From Magnetovibrio sp. (GTDB taxonomy: Bacteria; Pseudomonadota; Alphaproteobacteria; Rhodospirillales; Magnetovibrionaceae): 64,000 nt of DNA. Made by a program: the position numbers and the translations under genes. Below, in pieces: positions 26,523-36,173 of the stretch; the stretch's first letter is position 1; the number at the start of each line of letters is the position of its first letter. The notes under the pieces are model-generated. The model was not told where the DNA came from and made no database searches. It saw only the letters and a list, made by a program, of their open reading frames with translations. Where the stretch lies: the NCBI GenBank assembly GCA_026196495.1, contig JAPHSY010000002.1, forward strand, positions 1-64,000, read 5' to 3'.

Positions 26523-27536
26523 TTAGGTTCCCTTTCTCTTATCCAAAAGTGATGTGGCGGCATGGATCACCTCTGCGGGCGTGATTTGCAACATGCATTT
26601 GTGGCCTTGATCGCACCATCCTGCGTTGCCACACGGGGCGCAATCAACATGCTTGCACAGTGTGACTTGATCATCTGGGTAGCCAATAAACTCTGGTATC
26701 GTTATGCCACCCCAAAGAATGACAGCAGGCGCATTTACGGCTTTGGCGGCATGCATTAGCCCACCTTCTGTACCCATAAACAATGCGGCCTCTTTAATAA
26801 TGATGCTGACTGTGCGGAAATCGGTTTTATTGGTTAAATCAATAACGTCGTTTAGAAGTCCACCCCGCCCCATACCGATTTGAACAATTGTGATGTTTGG
26901 GTATTGTTTAGACAGCTTGTCGCAGACGTCCTGCCAGCGCGACATTGGCCAAGCACGCAGATCACCAAACCAATCTCGGTTGGTATCCGGTTCAACGGCA
27001 ATGAATGGAGACCGGATGTTGTGTTGTTCCAAGATTGTAGATGCATTTTTAATCTCAGAATCTTGGAAGGTTAATTGAGGTTCGGGTTTAACATGTGAAA
27101 TGTTAAATGGTTTGGCCATGGCCTCTTCTGCGCGCCCTGGCTTCCAAAATGTTTTTTGCTTGGTCTGATGAGAAGCATAGGAATGAGCCTGCATGTCTAT
27201 GTGGACAAAGTGCTGCCCTTTGCTTTTGAACAATGCCTCTGTGCGTCGGAACACCCATCGTTCATACCGCCGTCGTAAAGCCGGTATCTTTAAGACAGCT
27301 TTCAGCGCTATATCCAGTGCTCGCGACAGTATGGATTTAGGTTCGGTGTCCGTAAACGCGATATCGGGATTAAAACGAAAGATAGGATCGTCACGCAGTG
27401 AAATGGAACGATCATGATAAACACCGGCAATGAGATCCGATAACCCTGGCATGTTACACGCAATAGGGGGTGCGTTGTCGTGCTCGCGGATAGCCGCAAG
27501 AACAGATGTCCAGATTAAATTACCCCCTAATCCCAT
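26523..27536 (-). CDS. Glycosyltransferase family 9 (heptosyltransferase-like)
   Basis: 337 residues from ATG 27536; GAGGAAAG seven bases upstream sets this start, and a longer frame to 27617 would enter the previous gene. GT9 features: MGLGGNLIWTS at the N-terminus, EPDTNRDWFGDLRAWPMSRW, ITIVQIGMGRG, and FMGTEGGLMHAAKAVNAPAVILWGG (the donor-site segment). A Cys-rich tail, CKHVDCAPCGNAGWCDQGHKCM, recurs in several GT9 proteins. Members usually add heptose or similar sugars to lipopolysaccharide core. Actual donor unknown. Confidence 0.8.
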   Translation of the reverse strand: MGLGGNLIWTSVLAAIREHDNAPPIACNMPGLSDLIAGVYHDRSISLRDDPIFRFNPDIAFTDTEPKSILSRALDIALKAVLKIPALRRRYERWVFRRTEALFKSKGQHFVHIDMQAHSYASHQTKQKTFWKPGRAEEAMAKPFNISHVKPEPQLTFQDSEIKNASTILEQHNIRSPFIAVEPDTNRDWFGDLRAWPMSRWQDVCDKLSKQYPNITIVQIGMGRGGLLNDVIDLTNKTDFRTVSIIIKEAALFMGTEGGLMHAAKAVNAPAVILWGGITIPEFIGYPDDQVTLCKHVDCAPCGNAGWCDQGHKCMLQITPAEVIHAATSLLDKRKGT

Positions 27537-27552
27537 CTTTGATTTTCTTTCC

Positions 27553-28470
27553 TCAATAGTCCCAGGGAATAGGGGTGTCGATAAATGAAAGTTTCGCCCC
27601 CTCTTGAAGCAACACATTGCTTACACCCATCCACGGCAAACCTGCGGCAAATGCAGCCCAGCGTGAGAACGTGCTGTTACTTGGGCCAATGAGACGATCA
27701 CAGTGCATCATTGCGCACAAGTCATCCAATTGATCACCTTCATTGATGTAGATGTTGAGTCCATTGAACGGTTCTTTGATTTCTTTATAAAAGTCGTCAT
27801 TGCGAAATGATTCATCAGAAAAAAAGACAAATAGAGTTGTTTTGGGATCAAAGTCGACAACATCGCGAACAACATTGGCGAAGTCTTTGGGCATCATGTA
27901 ATGACGCCCACCTGATGCTTTGCGGAAATCGGTCAATCGATTGTGGATGCCGATGACTTCGGAATACTGAGCATGCCAGCACTGTTGAGTGATGGACCAC
28001 TTGGTCCGTAAACTTTCGGGTAATTCAAAAAATTTGGTAATTTCTGTACGATGTTTACGCACCCAATCGACACAACGCGTTTTGAATCCATTCATAAGAA
28101 TGGTTGGGTGTGCATCATTGAATTGGCGAAATGTATCCGTATCCAGTCGTGCGATATCCGGATCACCCTTGCCCCAGTGTTGCGACCAATAATTCAAAAA
28201 TGGACCTGTTCCGCGTGGGCGTGTTTTATGTAACCATTTCAAGACATCTGGGTTGGAGAGAAAGCCTTCTGGAAGAGGAGGCATCGTGCCATCTGCAAGA
28301 AGTGGATACGTAGGCAGCTTTGCATCTGCCAAACGTGGAAATTTCTTGGCAATATCCAGCAACCCCCAATCGACGACCGTTTCACCATATTCAAGTGCCG
28401 CGGCATAGACATGAGCCCTGGAAAACAGTCGATTGCCCAACTGACCATTACGGTTGATGTTGTACCACAT
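27553..28470 (-). CDS. GT11-like glycosyltransferase (alpha-1,2-fucosyltransferase superfamily)
   Basis: 305 residues. GQLGNRLFSRAHVYAAALEYG at the N-terminus, VIGIHNRLTDFRKASGG near 170 (the place of the fucosyltransferase HxRRxD motif, here HNRLTD), LFVFFSDE, and DLCAMMHCDRLIGPSNSTFSRWAAFAAG near 265. This order matches alpha-1,2-fucosyltransferases. GDP-fucose genes (gmd, fcl) in the same locus fit. The second motif Arg is replaced by Leu, so donor or activity may differ. It is 16 bases from the GT9 gene and 57 bases from the next. Confidence 0.65.
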   Translation of the reverse strand: MWYNINRNGQLGNRLFSRAHVYAAALEYGETVVDWGLLDIAKKFPRLADAKLPTYPLLADGTMPPLPEGFLSNPDVLKWLHKTRPRGTGPFLNYWSQHWGKGDPDIARLDTDTFRQFNDAHPTILMNGFKTRCVDWVRKHRTEITKFFELPESLRTKWSITQQCWHAQYSEVIGIHNRLTDFRKASGGRHYMMPKDFANVVRDVVDFDPKTTLFVFFSDESFRNDDFYKEIKEPFNGLNIYINEGDQLDDLCAMMHCDRLIGPSNSTFSRWAAFAAGLPWMGVSNVLLQEGAKLSFIDTPIPWDY

Positions 28471-28527
28471 GTCGGTCCTTCTTTATGGCGGTGTAATCAA
28501 GACTGTTGTCGAGATTACACCTTACAA

Positions 28528-29496
28528 TCATTTCTGCTTTATTAATGTTGCACCTAAGCCCATGAGAACTAAAGGCAGTAAACTGATGGCATGCAAAATA
28601 ATGGATATAGCAATAGCAAGATTTAGCTCCACCTGCCATGGCGATAAGGCAAAGATGGCAAGCCCATGAAAAACACCAATCGCGCCGGGTGATGATGGTA
28701 TGGCAAGTCCAAAGTTAGTCAGTACGGTAACAGATAAGGCAGGCAGAACAGTTGGGATCAAGTTAAATGCCATGAGGCAGAAATAGATTCCAATAATGTT
28801 TAAAGACCATGCACATGCCGAAATAAGTGCAGTTTTAAAAAATAGACCGCCTTCGAAGTGGTTGGCACGGTAAAAGATTGCTGAGGCTTCAATATAGTGT
28901 TTGGTTTGGCGATACAACATCCGCGCAAGCTTGGGTGAAAACCAGCTTCCTATACGATAAGCCCAATATCGTACTAAGCGTTTAAACCGTCCTAGTACGA
29001 TGGTCATTGCCGCAAATATAAAAATCAAGGCCATCAATATCCCTAGGGTCACAGTCATCTCTTTGGGCAAGTCGATCTGGGCAATCAGTACCAGACCCAC
29101 GAGGCTCAACGTGGCAATATCAGCAATGCGCTCGAATAACAAAGTTGCAACAGCGCGCCCTCCATTCCATCCCGGAAGTTTGCGAATAAAATTGATGCGA
29201 TAAAGATCACCCGCACGTAGGGGCAGAACCATATTGAACATGTGCCCAATCATCAAATTGCGAAATGATTGTGGGTAGCTTACGGGGCTTATATGACTGA
29301 TAAGATACTGCCAGCGGTAGACAAAGGTGGTGTATGCAAGCGTGACGAATAGGGCTGCTATTAACACCAAGATCCAATTGGCTTGTTGAAGAGCCTGAAC
29401 AAAATCATGCCAGTCAATAATGTATGCCAGCGTGAAGATGGCAACGGCTGAAACACCCCAGCCACCATAACGGCGCAGCAAAGACAAAATGTTCAT
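28528..29496 (-). CDS. UPF0104 / lysylphosphatidylglycerol synthase TM-like membrane protein
   Basis: 322 residues from ATG 29496; the longer frame runs into the next gene. About 8-9 membrane spans. YPQSFRNLMIGHMFNMVLPLRAGDLYRI near 80 and LTNFGLAIPSSPGAIGVFHGLAIFALS near 260 are the two signatures of the UPF0104/AglD/LPG-synthase TM family. Members act in lipid or polyprenyl-sugar flipping or synthesis at the inner membrane. It is followed on the same strand by a B12-type radical-SAM gene eight bases upstream. Function here unknown. Confidence 0.7.
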   Translation of the reverse strand: MNILSLLRRYGGWGVSAVAIFTLAYIIDWHDFVQALQQANWILVLIAALFVTLAYTTFVYRWQYLISHISPVSYPQSFRNLMIGHMFNMVLPLRAGDLYRINFIRKLPGWNGGRAVATLLFERIADIATLSLVGLVLIAQIDLPKEMTVTLGILMALIFIFAAMTIVLGRFKRLVRYWAYRIGSWFSPKLARMLYRQTKHYIEASAIFYRANHFEGGLFFKTALISACAWSLNIIGIYFCLMAFNLIPTVLPALSVTVLTNFGLAIPSSPGAIGVFHGLAIFALSPWQVELNLAIAISIILHAISLLPLVLMGLGATLIKQK

Positions 29497-29503
29497 TGTT
29501 TGA

Positions 29504-30916
29504 TCAGTTATTGGCAAAACCCAAAATGCGTCCAACCATGGACCAACCTTCGATGGCCAACATGCGCATTTGGAAGAATGTGCGAATGCCCAAAATATTG
29601 CGCACAATCAGTTTGGGACGGGCGTAAAATTTGCGGTATGCCAATGCGCGCAGCTCGGCGACTTCTTCCGGGGAAAGTTCATCGGTTTTCAGAACCGTTG
29701 TTTGCGACCCGTCGTAGCTGGCTTCTTCAGAGGTAAGCCAGCCTTGTTCTAGGGCTTCATCGCGAAGTTTGGTGCCGACGATGGGTAATGGGGTGTTGAA
29801 CGATGCATAATCAACATCAAGTTCCAACGCCCAATCAATGGTGCGCAGAACATCTTCACGGGTTTCACCGGGCAGACCGATAATGAAATACCCGATGGTG
29901 CGAATGCCATTTTCACGCGCCAGTTTGGTGGCTTTTTTGTATTGATCCAATTGGATGCGTTTTTCGTAACGATCCAAAGTTTCTTGGTTGGCACTTTCCA
30001 CACCCATGTGGACAGCATAACAACCCGTTGCCTTCATCAGCGGCACGGTGCCTTCGTCCAAAGCATCGGCCCGCATTTCGGCTAACCATTTAAAGCCGTA
30101 GTTGCGCTCAACCATCTTTTCCATCAATTCGATGCCTTTTTTGCGCGTGGCCAAAAAGACATTATCGCGGAAATAGACTTGTTTCACGCCTAAGCGATTC
30201 AGTTCATCCAATTCTGCGATTACATTATCAGGGTCGCGATAACGATAATTGATAGAACCAGACACACAGAACGAACATGTCGCCGGGCATCCAAAGCTGG
30301 TGAGTACAGAGGCCATGGGTGTCGAATACCCATGGGACAGTTGATATTTTTTCAGCGGCAGTTGTTTGTGCATGGGAACGCCATAGCCGTAACCATGTTG
30401 GGGATAGGTTTTTGCCGTTTCTACAACTTGATCACCATCGCGATATACAAGGTTTTCGATGCCTTCCAATTCGCTCTGGAAATACTTCCGAATGTCTTCG
30501 GTTACGAAGCTCAACAAACAGGCGTCAAGCTCAGGCAATTCTTCCATTTCAGATTTTGGACTGTGATACAAAATGCCCCCGCTGCCAACAATTTTGGCAT
30601 CGGGCATCTTGGATTTTAGTGCGCGGATAAAATTGTAATCTTCCGTGCGAACAGACATCCCTACAGCAACCACAATACCTTTTGGATTGTGGCTGGCGAT
30701 CATGTCGACGGTGTCGCTTGGGGACAGTTTTTCTGTCATGGCGTCGATCATGATCACATTAAAGTGATCTCGCAAAATCCCTGAACAAGCCAGCAAGTCT
30801 GTATTGGGCCAATTGTAGTGGCCTTTGGATATGGTGCTGGAGTACATGTCCCGCTGTACGAGGACATCACTGGGAGGAGCAACGAGAACAATTGTTTCCA
30901 TGATCTGACCGTTCAT
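29504..30916 (-). CDS. B12-binding-type radical SAM protein
   Basis: 470 residues. N-terminal Rossmann-like region (IVLVAPPSDVLVQRD, VVAVGMSVRTEDYNFIRAL, AKIVGSGGIL) of the cobalamin-binding type, without a clear DxHxxG motif. The radical SAM core starts SFGCPATCSFCVSG near 208 (CxxxCxxC), then GVKQVYFRDNVF, MHMGVES-like VHMGVESANQETL, and GYFIIGLPGETREDV. The 4Fe-4S cluster and SAM would generate a radical for C-methylation, epimerisation or rearrangement. ATG overlaps the SDR stop by four bases. Substrate unknown; a sugar or lipid carrier modification is inferred from context. Confidence 0.8.
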   Translation of the reverse strand: MNGQIMETIVLVAPPSDVLVQRDMYSSTISKGHYNWPNTDLLACSGILRDHFNVIMIDAMTEKLSPSDTVDMIASHNPKGIVVAVGMSVRTEDYNFIRALKSKMPDAKIVGSGGILYHSPKSEMEELPELDACLLSFVTEDIRKYFQSELEGIENLVYRDGDQVVETAKTYPQHGYGYGVPMHKQLPLKKYQLSHGYSTPMASVLTSFGCPATCSFCVSGSINYRYRDPDNVIAELDELNRLGVKQVYFRDNVFLATRKKGIELMEKMVERNYGFKWLAEMRADALDEGTVPLMKATGCYAVHMGVESANQETLDRYEKRIQLDQYKKATKLARENGIRTIGYFIIGLPGETREDVLRTIDWALELDVDYASFNTPLPIVGTKLRDEALEQGWLTSEEASYDGSQTTVLKTDELSPEEVAELRALAYRKFYARPKLIVRNILGIRTFFQMRMLAIEGWSMVGRILGFANN

Positions 30917-31890
30917 GACTTAAAGAACTCTATGGTTTCTTTGATGGTTTCGCGCAGCGGGGTCTGGGGAAGTCCAAGTACATCCCGCGCTTTAGCGGCG
31001 TTACAATACGAGTGACGTTTCTTAAAAGAAACCACTTTTTTTGGTGTGACCGGGGCTGGGCGCCCTGTCAGTTTTTCTATAACCAGAAATAGAGTTGCCG
31101 CTGTGTAGGCCACAAAAGTAGGCATCATGAAAGTAGGGGCTTTTTGACCCGTGATTTCAGCAATGATTTGATAGATTTCGCGCATGGTTGCATTTGTGCC
31201 GCCAAGGAAATATGTCTCGCCAGTATCCCCATGGGATAAGGCCGCAACCGTGGCTTTAGCGGCGTCATGCACATCGACAATATTGATGCCACCATCCAGA
31301 TAAAACTTCGCTTTTCCGGCCATAAAATCGCGCACCAAAGCCCCAGCAGGTCCGGGTTTATGGTCACGCCCGGCCATGATGGCAGTAGGGGATACGGTGA
31401 TGGTTTCGATGCTTTCGGTTTGTGCAGCCTCGCACACGGCCTGTTCAGCTTGTAATTTTGAGGCCATATAGCCATCAGCGTCTTCGAATCTGATAAAGCC
31501 TGTGGTTTCGTCGGCTGTTTTCGGATTGTGGGCAGAATTGTGGGTGCCACGAGAACTGACAAATATGAAGCGTTTTTGCTTTGCATTTTGGGCTTCGCTC
31601 AACAGGTTCAGGGTTGCGTCATGGTTGATGCGCATATGTTCACTTGCGTTGCCGCCAAAGGATACAGCGGCTGCTGCATGGATGGTTGCCTGACAGGTCT
31701 TCATCACATCAGCATAACTGCTGGGCTCACAGACATCGCCCCGAACGTAGTCGACACCTGCGATTTTATGAGCAGGGTCTTTACGGACCAAGGCTTTGAC
31801 ATCATAACCTTGCTGGATCAGTTCCTCTGCCACATGGTTGCCCAGGTGGCCGGTGACACCAGTCAGAAATACAGTTTGAATTTCAGACAT
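30913..31890 (-). CDS. NAD-dependent epimerase/dehydratase (extended SDR)
   Basis: 325 residues. Nucleotide-binding GVTGHLGNHVAEELIQQGYDVKALVR near 11, VDYVRGDV, FVSSRGTHN, and the YxxxK segment DGYMASKLQAEQAV near 150. The pattern resembles dihydroflavonol reductase or sugar-epimerase types (including HpnA-like). It uses NAD(P) to oxidise, epimerise or reduce a sugar or lipid-linked sugar. It is coupled to the radical-SAM gene and three bases from asnB paralog 3. Substrate unknown. Confidence 0.78.
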   Translation of the reverse strand: MSEIQTVFLTGVTGHLGNHVAEELIQQGYDVKALVRKDPAHKIAGVDYVRGDVCEPSSYADVMKTCQATIHAAAAVSFGGNASEHMRINHDATLNLLSEAQNAKQKRFIFVSSRGTHNSAHNPKTADETTGFIRFEDADGYMASKLQAEQAVCEAAQTESIETITVSPTAIMAGRDHKPGPAGALVRDFMAGKAKFYLDGGINIVDVHDAAKATVAALSHGDTGETYFLGGTNATMREIYQIIAEITGQKAPTFMMPTFVAYTAATLFLVIEKLTGRPAPVTPKKVVSFKKRHSYCNAAKARDVLGLPQTPLRETIKETIEFFKS

Positions 31891-31893
31891 GAT

Positions 31894-33849
31894 TTATGCA
31901 GCTCCTGACAAGGATGGGAACTCAATACGGTCCAGTTGGGCGATGGGATTGTCTGTACCTCGACCCAAAATCCGGGCATTGTGCCAAGCTGACAAACACA
32001 TGAGCCCCCACAGTTCAAAACCATATTGTGCTTTGTTGTCGCTGTGTAGGTTTTTGATTTTTATCACGTGGTTCGCATCCAAAAATGGCATGTCTTTAAG
32101 GCGCTGTGGTGAAAGTAGTTCTTCCATAATATGGCGGGCTTGATGGCGCAGCCATGTGTGGACAGGAATAGAAAACCCTTGTTTTTTCGCTTGAGAAATT
32201 CGGGTTCCATATTTTTGCGCGGCGAGTTGGCGCAAAATATGCTTCGGTTTGCCTTTGGCGGGCATCTTGTAGTCATCGGGCAAGTTGATGCCATATTCAG
32301 CCAGTTTTGGGTATAGGAATGAGGCGCGCGATTCCAAACCAAAAGCCATGGTGGTTCGGTCTGTTTTGGTCAGGATATCATTTGGCAAGTACTCAACAAT
32401 ATCGGTGCGTTGTAATTCATCGAGGCTAGGGTGTGCGGGAATGGCATCGCGTTGGGTGATGGCTTTGAGCACGCCCTTTGCCAGTTCGCCATATTCAGGG
32501 TCGGCAAAAAAGCGTGTGGCTTCGTTTGGCAGCCATGTGCCGTTCCAGGTGAAATGGGCTTCAGCCGGGTCTAAGTCGAGGGCGCGTAAGAACCGTCTTG
32601 CTTTATAGCTGGTGCTGACTTTGGTGGCCGATACTGGGATGTGCGGGGCGACCGCTGCCAACAGTTTACGCACAGGGTGTGGCATCATTGCCGAAACCTT
32701 GTTGTGCAGGGCTGTCGCCTTGTATGTCAGATAGCCCCCAAACAATTCATCGCCGCCGTCACCGCTGAGCACCACTTTATAGTCTTTGGCGGTTTCCCGC
32801 GCCAAGGTCCACACCGCCAGCGCAGACGAATCTGCCAAAGGATCGTCCAGGCGTTCTGCAATGGGTAAAAACTCTTCAAGGGCATCCGCAGTTAGGGGTA
32901 CACGCCGCAGGTCAAGGCCTAAGGTATCCGCGGCATATTTGGCGGCGTCATATTCACTGTAAGTGGGTTCGGTAAAGTCTAAGCAGTAAGCATGTTCCAC
33001 ATCACTTTGGCGTTTAACGCTATCGGCGATTAGGGTGGAATCAATGCCGCCCGACAAAAACAAGGTTACCGGAACATCACTGCGCAGTGACAATTTGACG
33101 CCTTCATCTAGCAAAGTTTGGGTATGCGCCATTGCATCCGTGAAGGAGGTGTTTTCAATTTTTGAACGGCTAGGGTGCCAGTAACAGTACTGACGCACTT
33201 GGCCGTTGGCATCGTACTTACGCCAAGTGGCAACAGGAAGACGTTTAATGCCCTTGGCCAAGGTGTCTTCACCGGGGACGTAATTTAGGCATAAGTAACC
33301 GCCCAATGCCGCTTGGTCGACTTCTCCTTTATGGTTGTCCAATTGGTTAAAAGCGCCAAGCTCTGATGAGAATGTAACGGCCTCTGCATCGTCTTTGATA
33401 AACAGGGGCTTTTCGCCAAATCGGTCGCGTGCCAAGAATAAGCCGCCATTGATGCGGTCTGCAATCGCAAAGGCAAACATGCCGGTCAGATGCTCACATA
33501 GCCCTTCTCCCCAGTGTTTGTAACCTTCCAGAATAACCTCGGTGTCGGAATCCGTTTTAAAGACGTGGCCCAGCCCGATGAGTTCTTGGCGTAGTTCGAT
33601 GTAGTTGTAAATTTCACCGTTAAACGCAATGACATATTGGCCGTCTTCGCTGACCATGGGCTGTTGTCCATGGTCCAAGTCGATGATGGATAGCCGTCTG
33701 TGGCCAAAATAGTATTGCCCTTCTGACCACCAACGGCCACTGTCCGGGCCGCGGTGGGTCAGGTAATTGGTTGCGCGACACAAGCTTTCAACCCGTTGTG
33801 GATCAAAGCTGTTGGTCGTTTTCAGGAATTGGCCAAAGATGCCGCACAT
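31894..33849 (-). CDS. asnB: Asparagine synthase-like glutamine amidotransferase (paralog 3)
   Basis: 651 residues from ATG 33849, so that MCGIFGQF puts the catalytic Cys second; a longer frame to 33867 would block this. AFNGEIYNYIELRQEL, KTDSDTEVILEGYKHWG, PP-loop LFLSGGIDSTLIADSV near 265, LDDPLADSSALAVWTLA and LSGDGGDELFGGYLTY follow. It is close to the AsnB form used in exosortase/EPS clusters. Third amidotransferase of this family in the window. It is seven bases from a GT2. It may make amide-containing sugars or link amino acids to a uronic acid. Confidence 0.9.
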   Translation of the reverse strand: MCGIFGQFLKTTNSFDPQRVESLCRATNYLTHRGPDSGRWWSEGQYYFGHRRLSIIDLDHGQQPMVSEDGQYVIAFNGEIYNYIELRQELIGLGHVFKTDSDTEVILEGYKHWGEGLCEHLTGMFAFAIADRINGGLFLARDRFGEKPLFIKDDAEAVTFSSELGAFNQLDNHKGEVDQAALGGYLCLNYVPGEDTLAKGIKRLPVATWRKYDANGQVRQYCYWHPSRSKIENTSFTDAMAHTQTLLDEGVKLSLRSDVPVTLFLSGGIDSTLIADSVKRQSDVEHAYCLDFTEPTYSEYDAAKYAADTLGLDLRRVPLTADALEEFLPIAERLDDPLADSSALAVWTLARETAKDYKVVLSGDGGDELFGGYLTYKATALHNKVSAMMPHPVRKLLAAVAPHIPVSATKVSTSYKARRFLRALDLDPAEAHFTWNGTWLPNEATRFFADPEYGELAKGVLKAITQRDAIPAHPSLDELQRTDIVEYLPNDILTKTDRTTMAFGLESRASFLYPKLAEYGINLPDDYKMPAKGKPKHILRQLAAQKYGTRISQAKKQGFSIPVHTWLRHQARHIMEELLSPQRLKDMPFLDANHVIKIKNLHSDNKAQYGFELWGLMCLSAWHNARILGRGTDNPIAQLDRIEFPSLSGAA

Positions 33850-33856
33850 GTGCGTG

Positions 33857-34828
33857 TTACTCGGCACCCCAAATTTTGCGGATTTTATAGGCCGTACGCC
33901 CCCCTTCGGAGAAGTACATACGTGCCATCAATTCACTGATGATGCCGCCAATCAGCAATTGGATTGAGGCCAGATAAAGGATAACGCCGACCACAAACAG
34001 ACCACTGTGTTCTCGCACAACCGGGATGCCTGTGCTGATCCATAAAATGAAAAGGTACAGAGTGATCAAGGCGGCAATTGAAAACAAGACCATGGCAATT
34101 TTGCCAAAAATGCGGATTGGGCGATCCAGATAGCGGGTGTAAAAGTACAGGAAAAACAGATCCATGAACACATTCAGGGTGCGGCTGATGCCATAGTTTG
34201 ATTCACCATGTGGGCGTTCAATATTTTGGATGGGCACTTCTTCGATGCGTGCGCCAACGACTTTGGCAAATACTGGCACAAAACGGTGATTTTCGCCCAG
34301 CAACACAATGTCGTCTAAGATATCTTTTTGATATGCGCGGAACGTGGTGCCAACATCGTTGATGGTTAGGCCTGAAATTTTGCGGATCATCCAATTTGCA
34401 ACTTTGGAAGGCCAGCGACGAATAACGCCTTCTTGGCGGTCGTGGCGCCAGCCGCAGACCACATCCACACCGGCCTCGATACGTTCCATAAACATTGGAA
34501 TGTCTTCGGGGAAGTGTTGAAGGTCGGCGTCCATAGAAATGACGATAGAGCCCTTCGCCTCGTCAAAGCCGGCCTGAAGGGCGGCCGTTTGGCCGTAGTT
34601 GCCGCGTAGCTCAACAACGCGTAAGCGTGGTTCTTGTTCAGCAAGTTTCTTGGCAATGCTGAGACTGTCATCTTTACTGCCATCGTCAATAAAGACGAAT
34701 TCATAAACGTAATCGCCAGGTACAGTTAAGATCGCATCCTGAAGCCGTTTCAGTAGGGCTTCCAGGGCATCATCTTCGTTGTAGACGGGGATTACGATAC
34801 TGACCAGAGAAGGGCTTTGGTCGTTCAT
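33857..34828 (-). CDS. Glycosyltransferase family 2, DPM1/ArnC type with membrane anchor
   Basis: 323 residues. GT-A motifs LVSIVIPVYNEDDALEALLKRL at 8-29, FIDDGSKDDS, GQTAALQAGFDEAKGSIVISMDADLQHFPEDIP (the DAD core), and ISGLTINDVGTTFRAYQKDIL near 150. Two C-terminal membrane spans (about 235-260 and 270-295) match polyprenyl-phosphate sugar synthases such as ArnC, GtrB or dolichyl-phosphate mannose synthase. It would make an undecaprenyl-phosphate sugar at the inner membrane. This could feed the GT-C-like protein at 4111, which is inference. Preceded by a 120-bp gap. Confidence 0.85.
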   Translation of the reverse strand: MNDQSPSLVSIVIPVYNEDDALEALLKRLQDAILTVPGDYVYEFVFIDDGSKDDSLSIAKKLAEQEPRLRVVELRGNYGQTAALQAGFDEAKGSIVISMDADLQHFPEDIPMFMERIEAGVDVVCGWRHDRQEGVIRRWPSKVANWMIRKISGLTINDVGTTFRAYQKDILDDIVLLGENHRFVPVFAKVVGARIEEVPIQNIERPHGESNYGISRTLNVFMDLFFLYFYTRYLDRPIRIFGKIAMVLFSIAALITLYLFILWISTGIPVVREHSGLFVVGVILYLASIQLLIGGIISELMARMYFSEGGRTAYKIRKIWGAE

Positions 34829-34948
34829 TTGATTGTCTCCGCGGATATCTGGGTGCAGTTGGGCAAGATATAGCCTAAAGATTCGATGTTGTGTTTACAG
34901 AATGGACTTTACGCGACTGAGAATAAAGTACCTGCATAATATTAGGGT

Positions 34949-36172
34949 TTAATGATTAACTTTTTTCTGTGTTTGATCAGGCGTCAAAAGCCCTGATTTT
35001 TTTGCAATGGTCTCAATGTCATTGGCATCACGAGGGAATTTTTTCTTCCATTCTAATAACCCAATTTGAATCTTCTTCAAATGCTCATCGAGCATATCTT
35101 GTTTCAGCATAACGCCAAAGCCCTCATTCCCGCCGTCCATACGATCCAGTATCTTTTGGCCGATGGGTTCCCGAAAATGAATTTGATCGCGATACCAGAT
35201 CATTCTTGACTGTTCTCCGGGGGCGGGAACTGGATCTAAAGCATAAGGATGAAAGCCGCTAAAATCCCATGCCGTAAAGTGATCATTTTCAGAGGCCATT
35301 AATGTCAATATACGTTTCCAGTTCTCGAATTGATCCCAAATACCAACAACGTTAATGACACCAAGTGCTCGCGCATGGGACGGGGAGATCACCAAATCGA
35401 CCCGAATGCCTTTTGCTTTAGCGATTTTGATAATTTTTTCGAGATTAGATATGGGGGATGGGCGTGCATCAATCTGATCAAATGAGAATTTCTTGTGTGG
35501 TGGGGGTAAATAACCGCGTTCAATGTGATAGCGATCTATATTGTGCATTTTATCGAATAATGGGGTGTTTGTTTTCATGCTATCGAGGCCAATTTTATTG
35601 GCTGGAACGCCCACACGACCTGGCGGTTGCGTTGTTATGGTTTCGATTGAATCGATAAACGTATCAATAGAAAAGGTATTTGAGACCCGTTTAAACTGTG
35701 CCGTAGGATTGAAATTACCTTCAGAGGTGATGTCTAGGATGTCTTCGCGAAAATCTACCGTGGGACGGCGATAAGCATTGAAGCTGAAAAAATCAGCAAG
35801 GATGAGAATATGCTTAATATCGTTGTTGGCTTCTGCATGCTGAAAGTATCTGAGCATCTCATAGCTGTTTGAACCGGCTATCGCCAGACGGTATACAGAA
35901 TCACTTTTATAGTATGGATGGCTGGTGGGGAGACCTTCTGCGGTGCTTGCGCCCAGCACTAAAACATCAAACTTTTCTTTTAAAATATCAGAGGCTAAGT
36001 GCAGCCGAATGTTGTTGCCCAACGCAAATTTGTGAAAGTTGATGCCGTGAATACGGGGGCTGGAAGCATAGACATGGTATGGGTCGATAAACCAATTTGT
36101 GGCAACAACAATGGCCATCAGAACAAAGCTGATGATGCCAAGACGTTTTAAATAGTTTTTGTATATCGACAT
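34949..36172 (-). CDS. Membrane-anchored SGNH/AlgJ-like protein paired with MBOAT
   Basis: 407 residues. One N-terminal membrane span (about 8-28, ISFVLMAIVVATNWF), then a soluble, probably periplasmic domain. VLGASTAEGLP near 70 could be the SGNH Ser block, and WYRDQIHFREPIG near 330 the D-x-x-H block. It lies one base from an AlgI-like MBOAT gene, as AlgJ/DltD-type partners do. Such pairs pass acyl groups across the membrane to a polysaccharide. Catalysis is likely but not proven. Confidence 0.65.
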   Translation of the reverse strand: MSIYKNYLKRLGIISFVLMAIVVATNWFIDPYHVYASSPRIHGINFHKFALGNNIRLHLASDILKEKFDVLVLGASTAEGLPTSHPYYKSDSVYRLAIAGSNSYEMLRYFQHAEANNDIKHILILADFFSFNAYRRPTVDFREDILDITSEGNFNPTAQFKRVSNTFSIDTFIDSIETITTQPPGRVGVPANKIGLDSMKTNTPLFDKMHNIDRYHIERGYLPPPHKKFSFDQIDARPSPISNLEKIIKIAKAKGIRVDLVISPSHARALGVINVVGIWDQFENWKRILTLMASENDHFTAWDFSGFHPYALDPVPAPGEQSRMIWYRDQIHFREPIGQKILDRMDGGNEGFGVMLKQDMLDEHLKKIQIGLLEWKKKFPRDANDIETIAKKSGLLTPDQTQKKVNH

Positions 36173-36173
36173 G

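Noticed and set aside
28528-31890. Hopanoid biosynthesis cluster
   Set aside because: Only family-level resemblance; no squalene-hopene cyclase or other hpn genes in the window.
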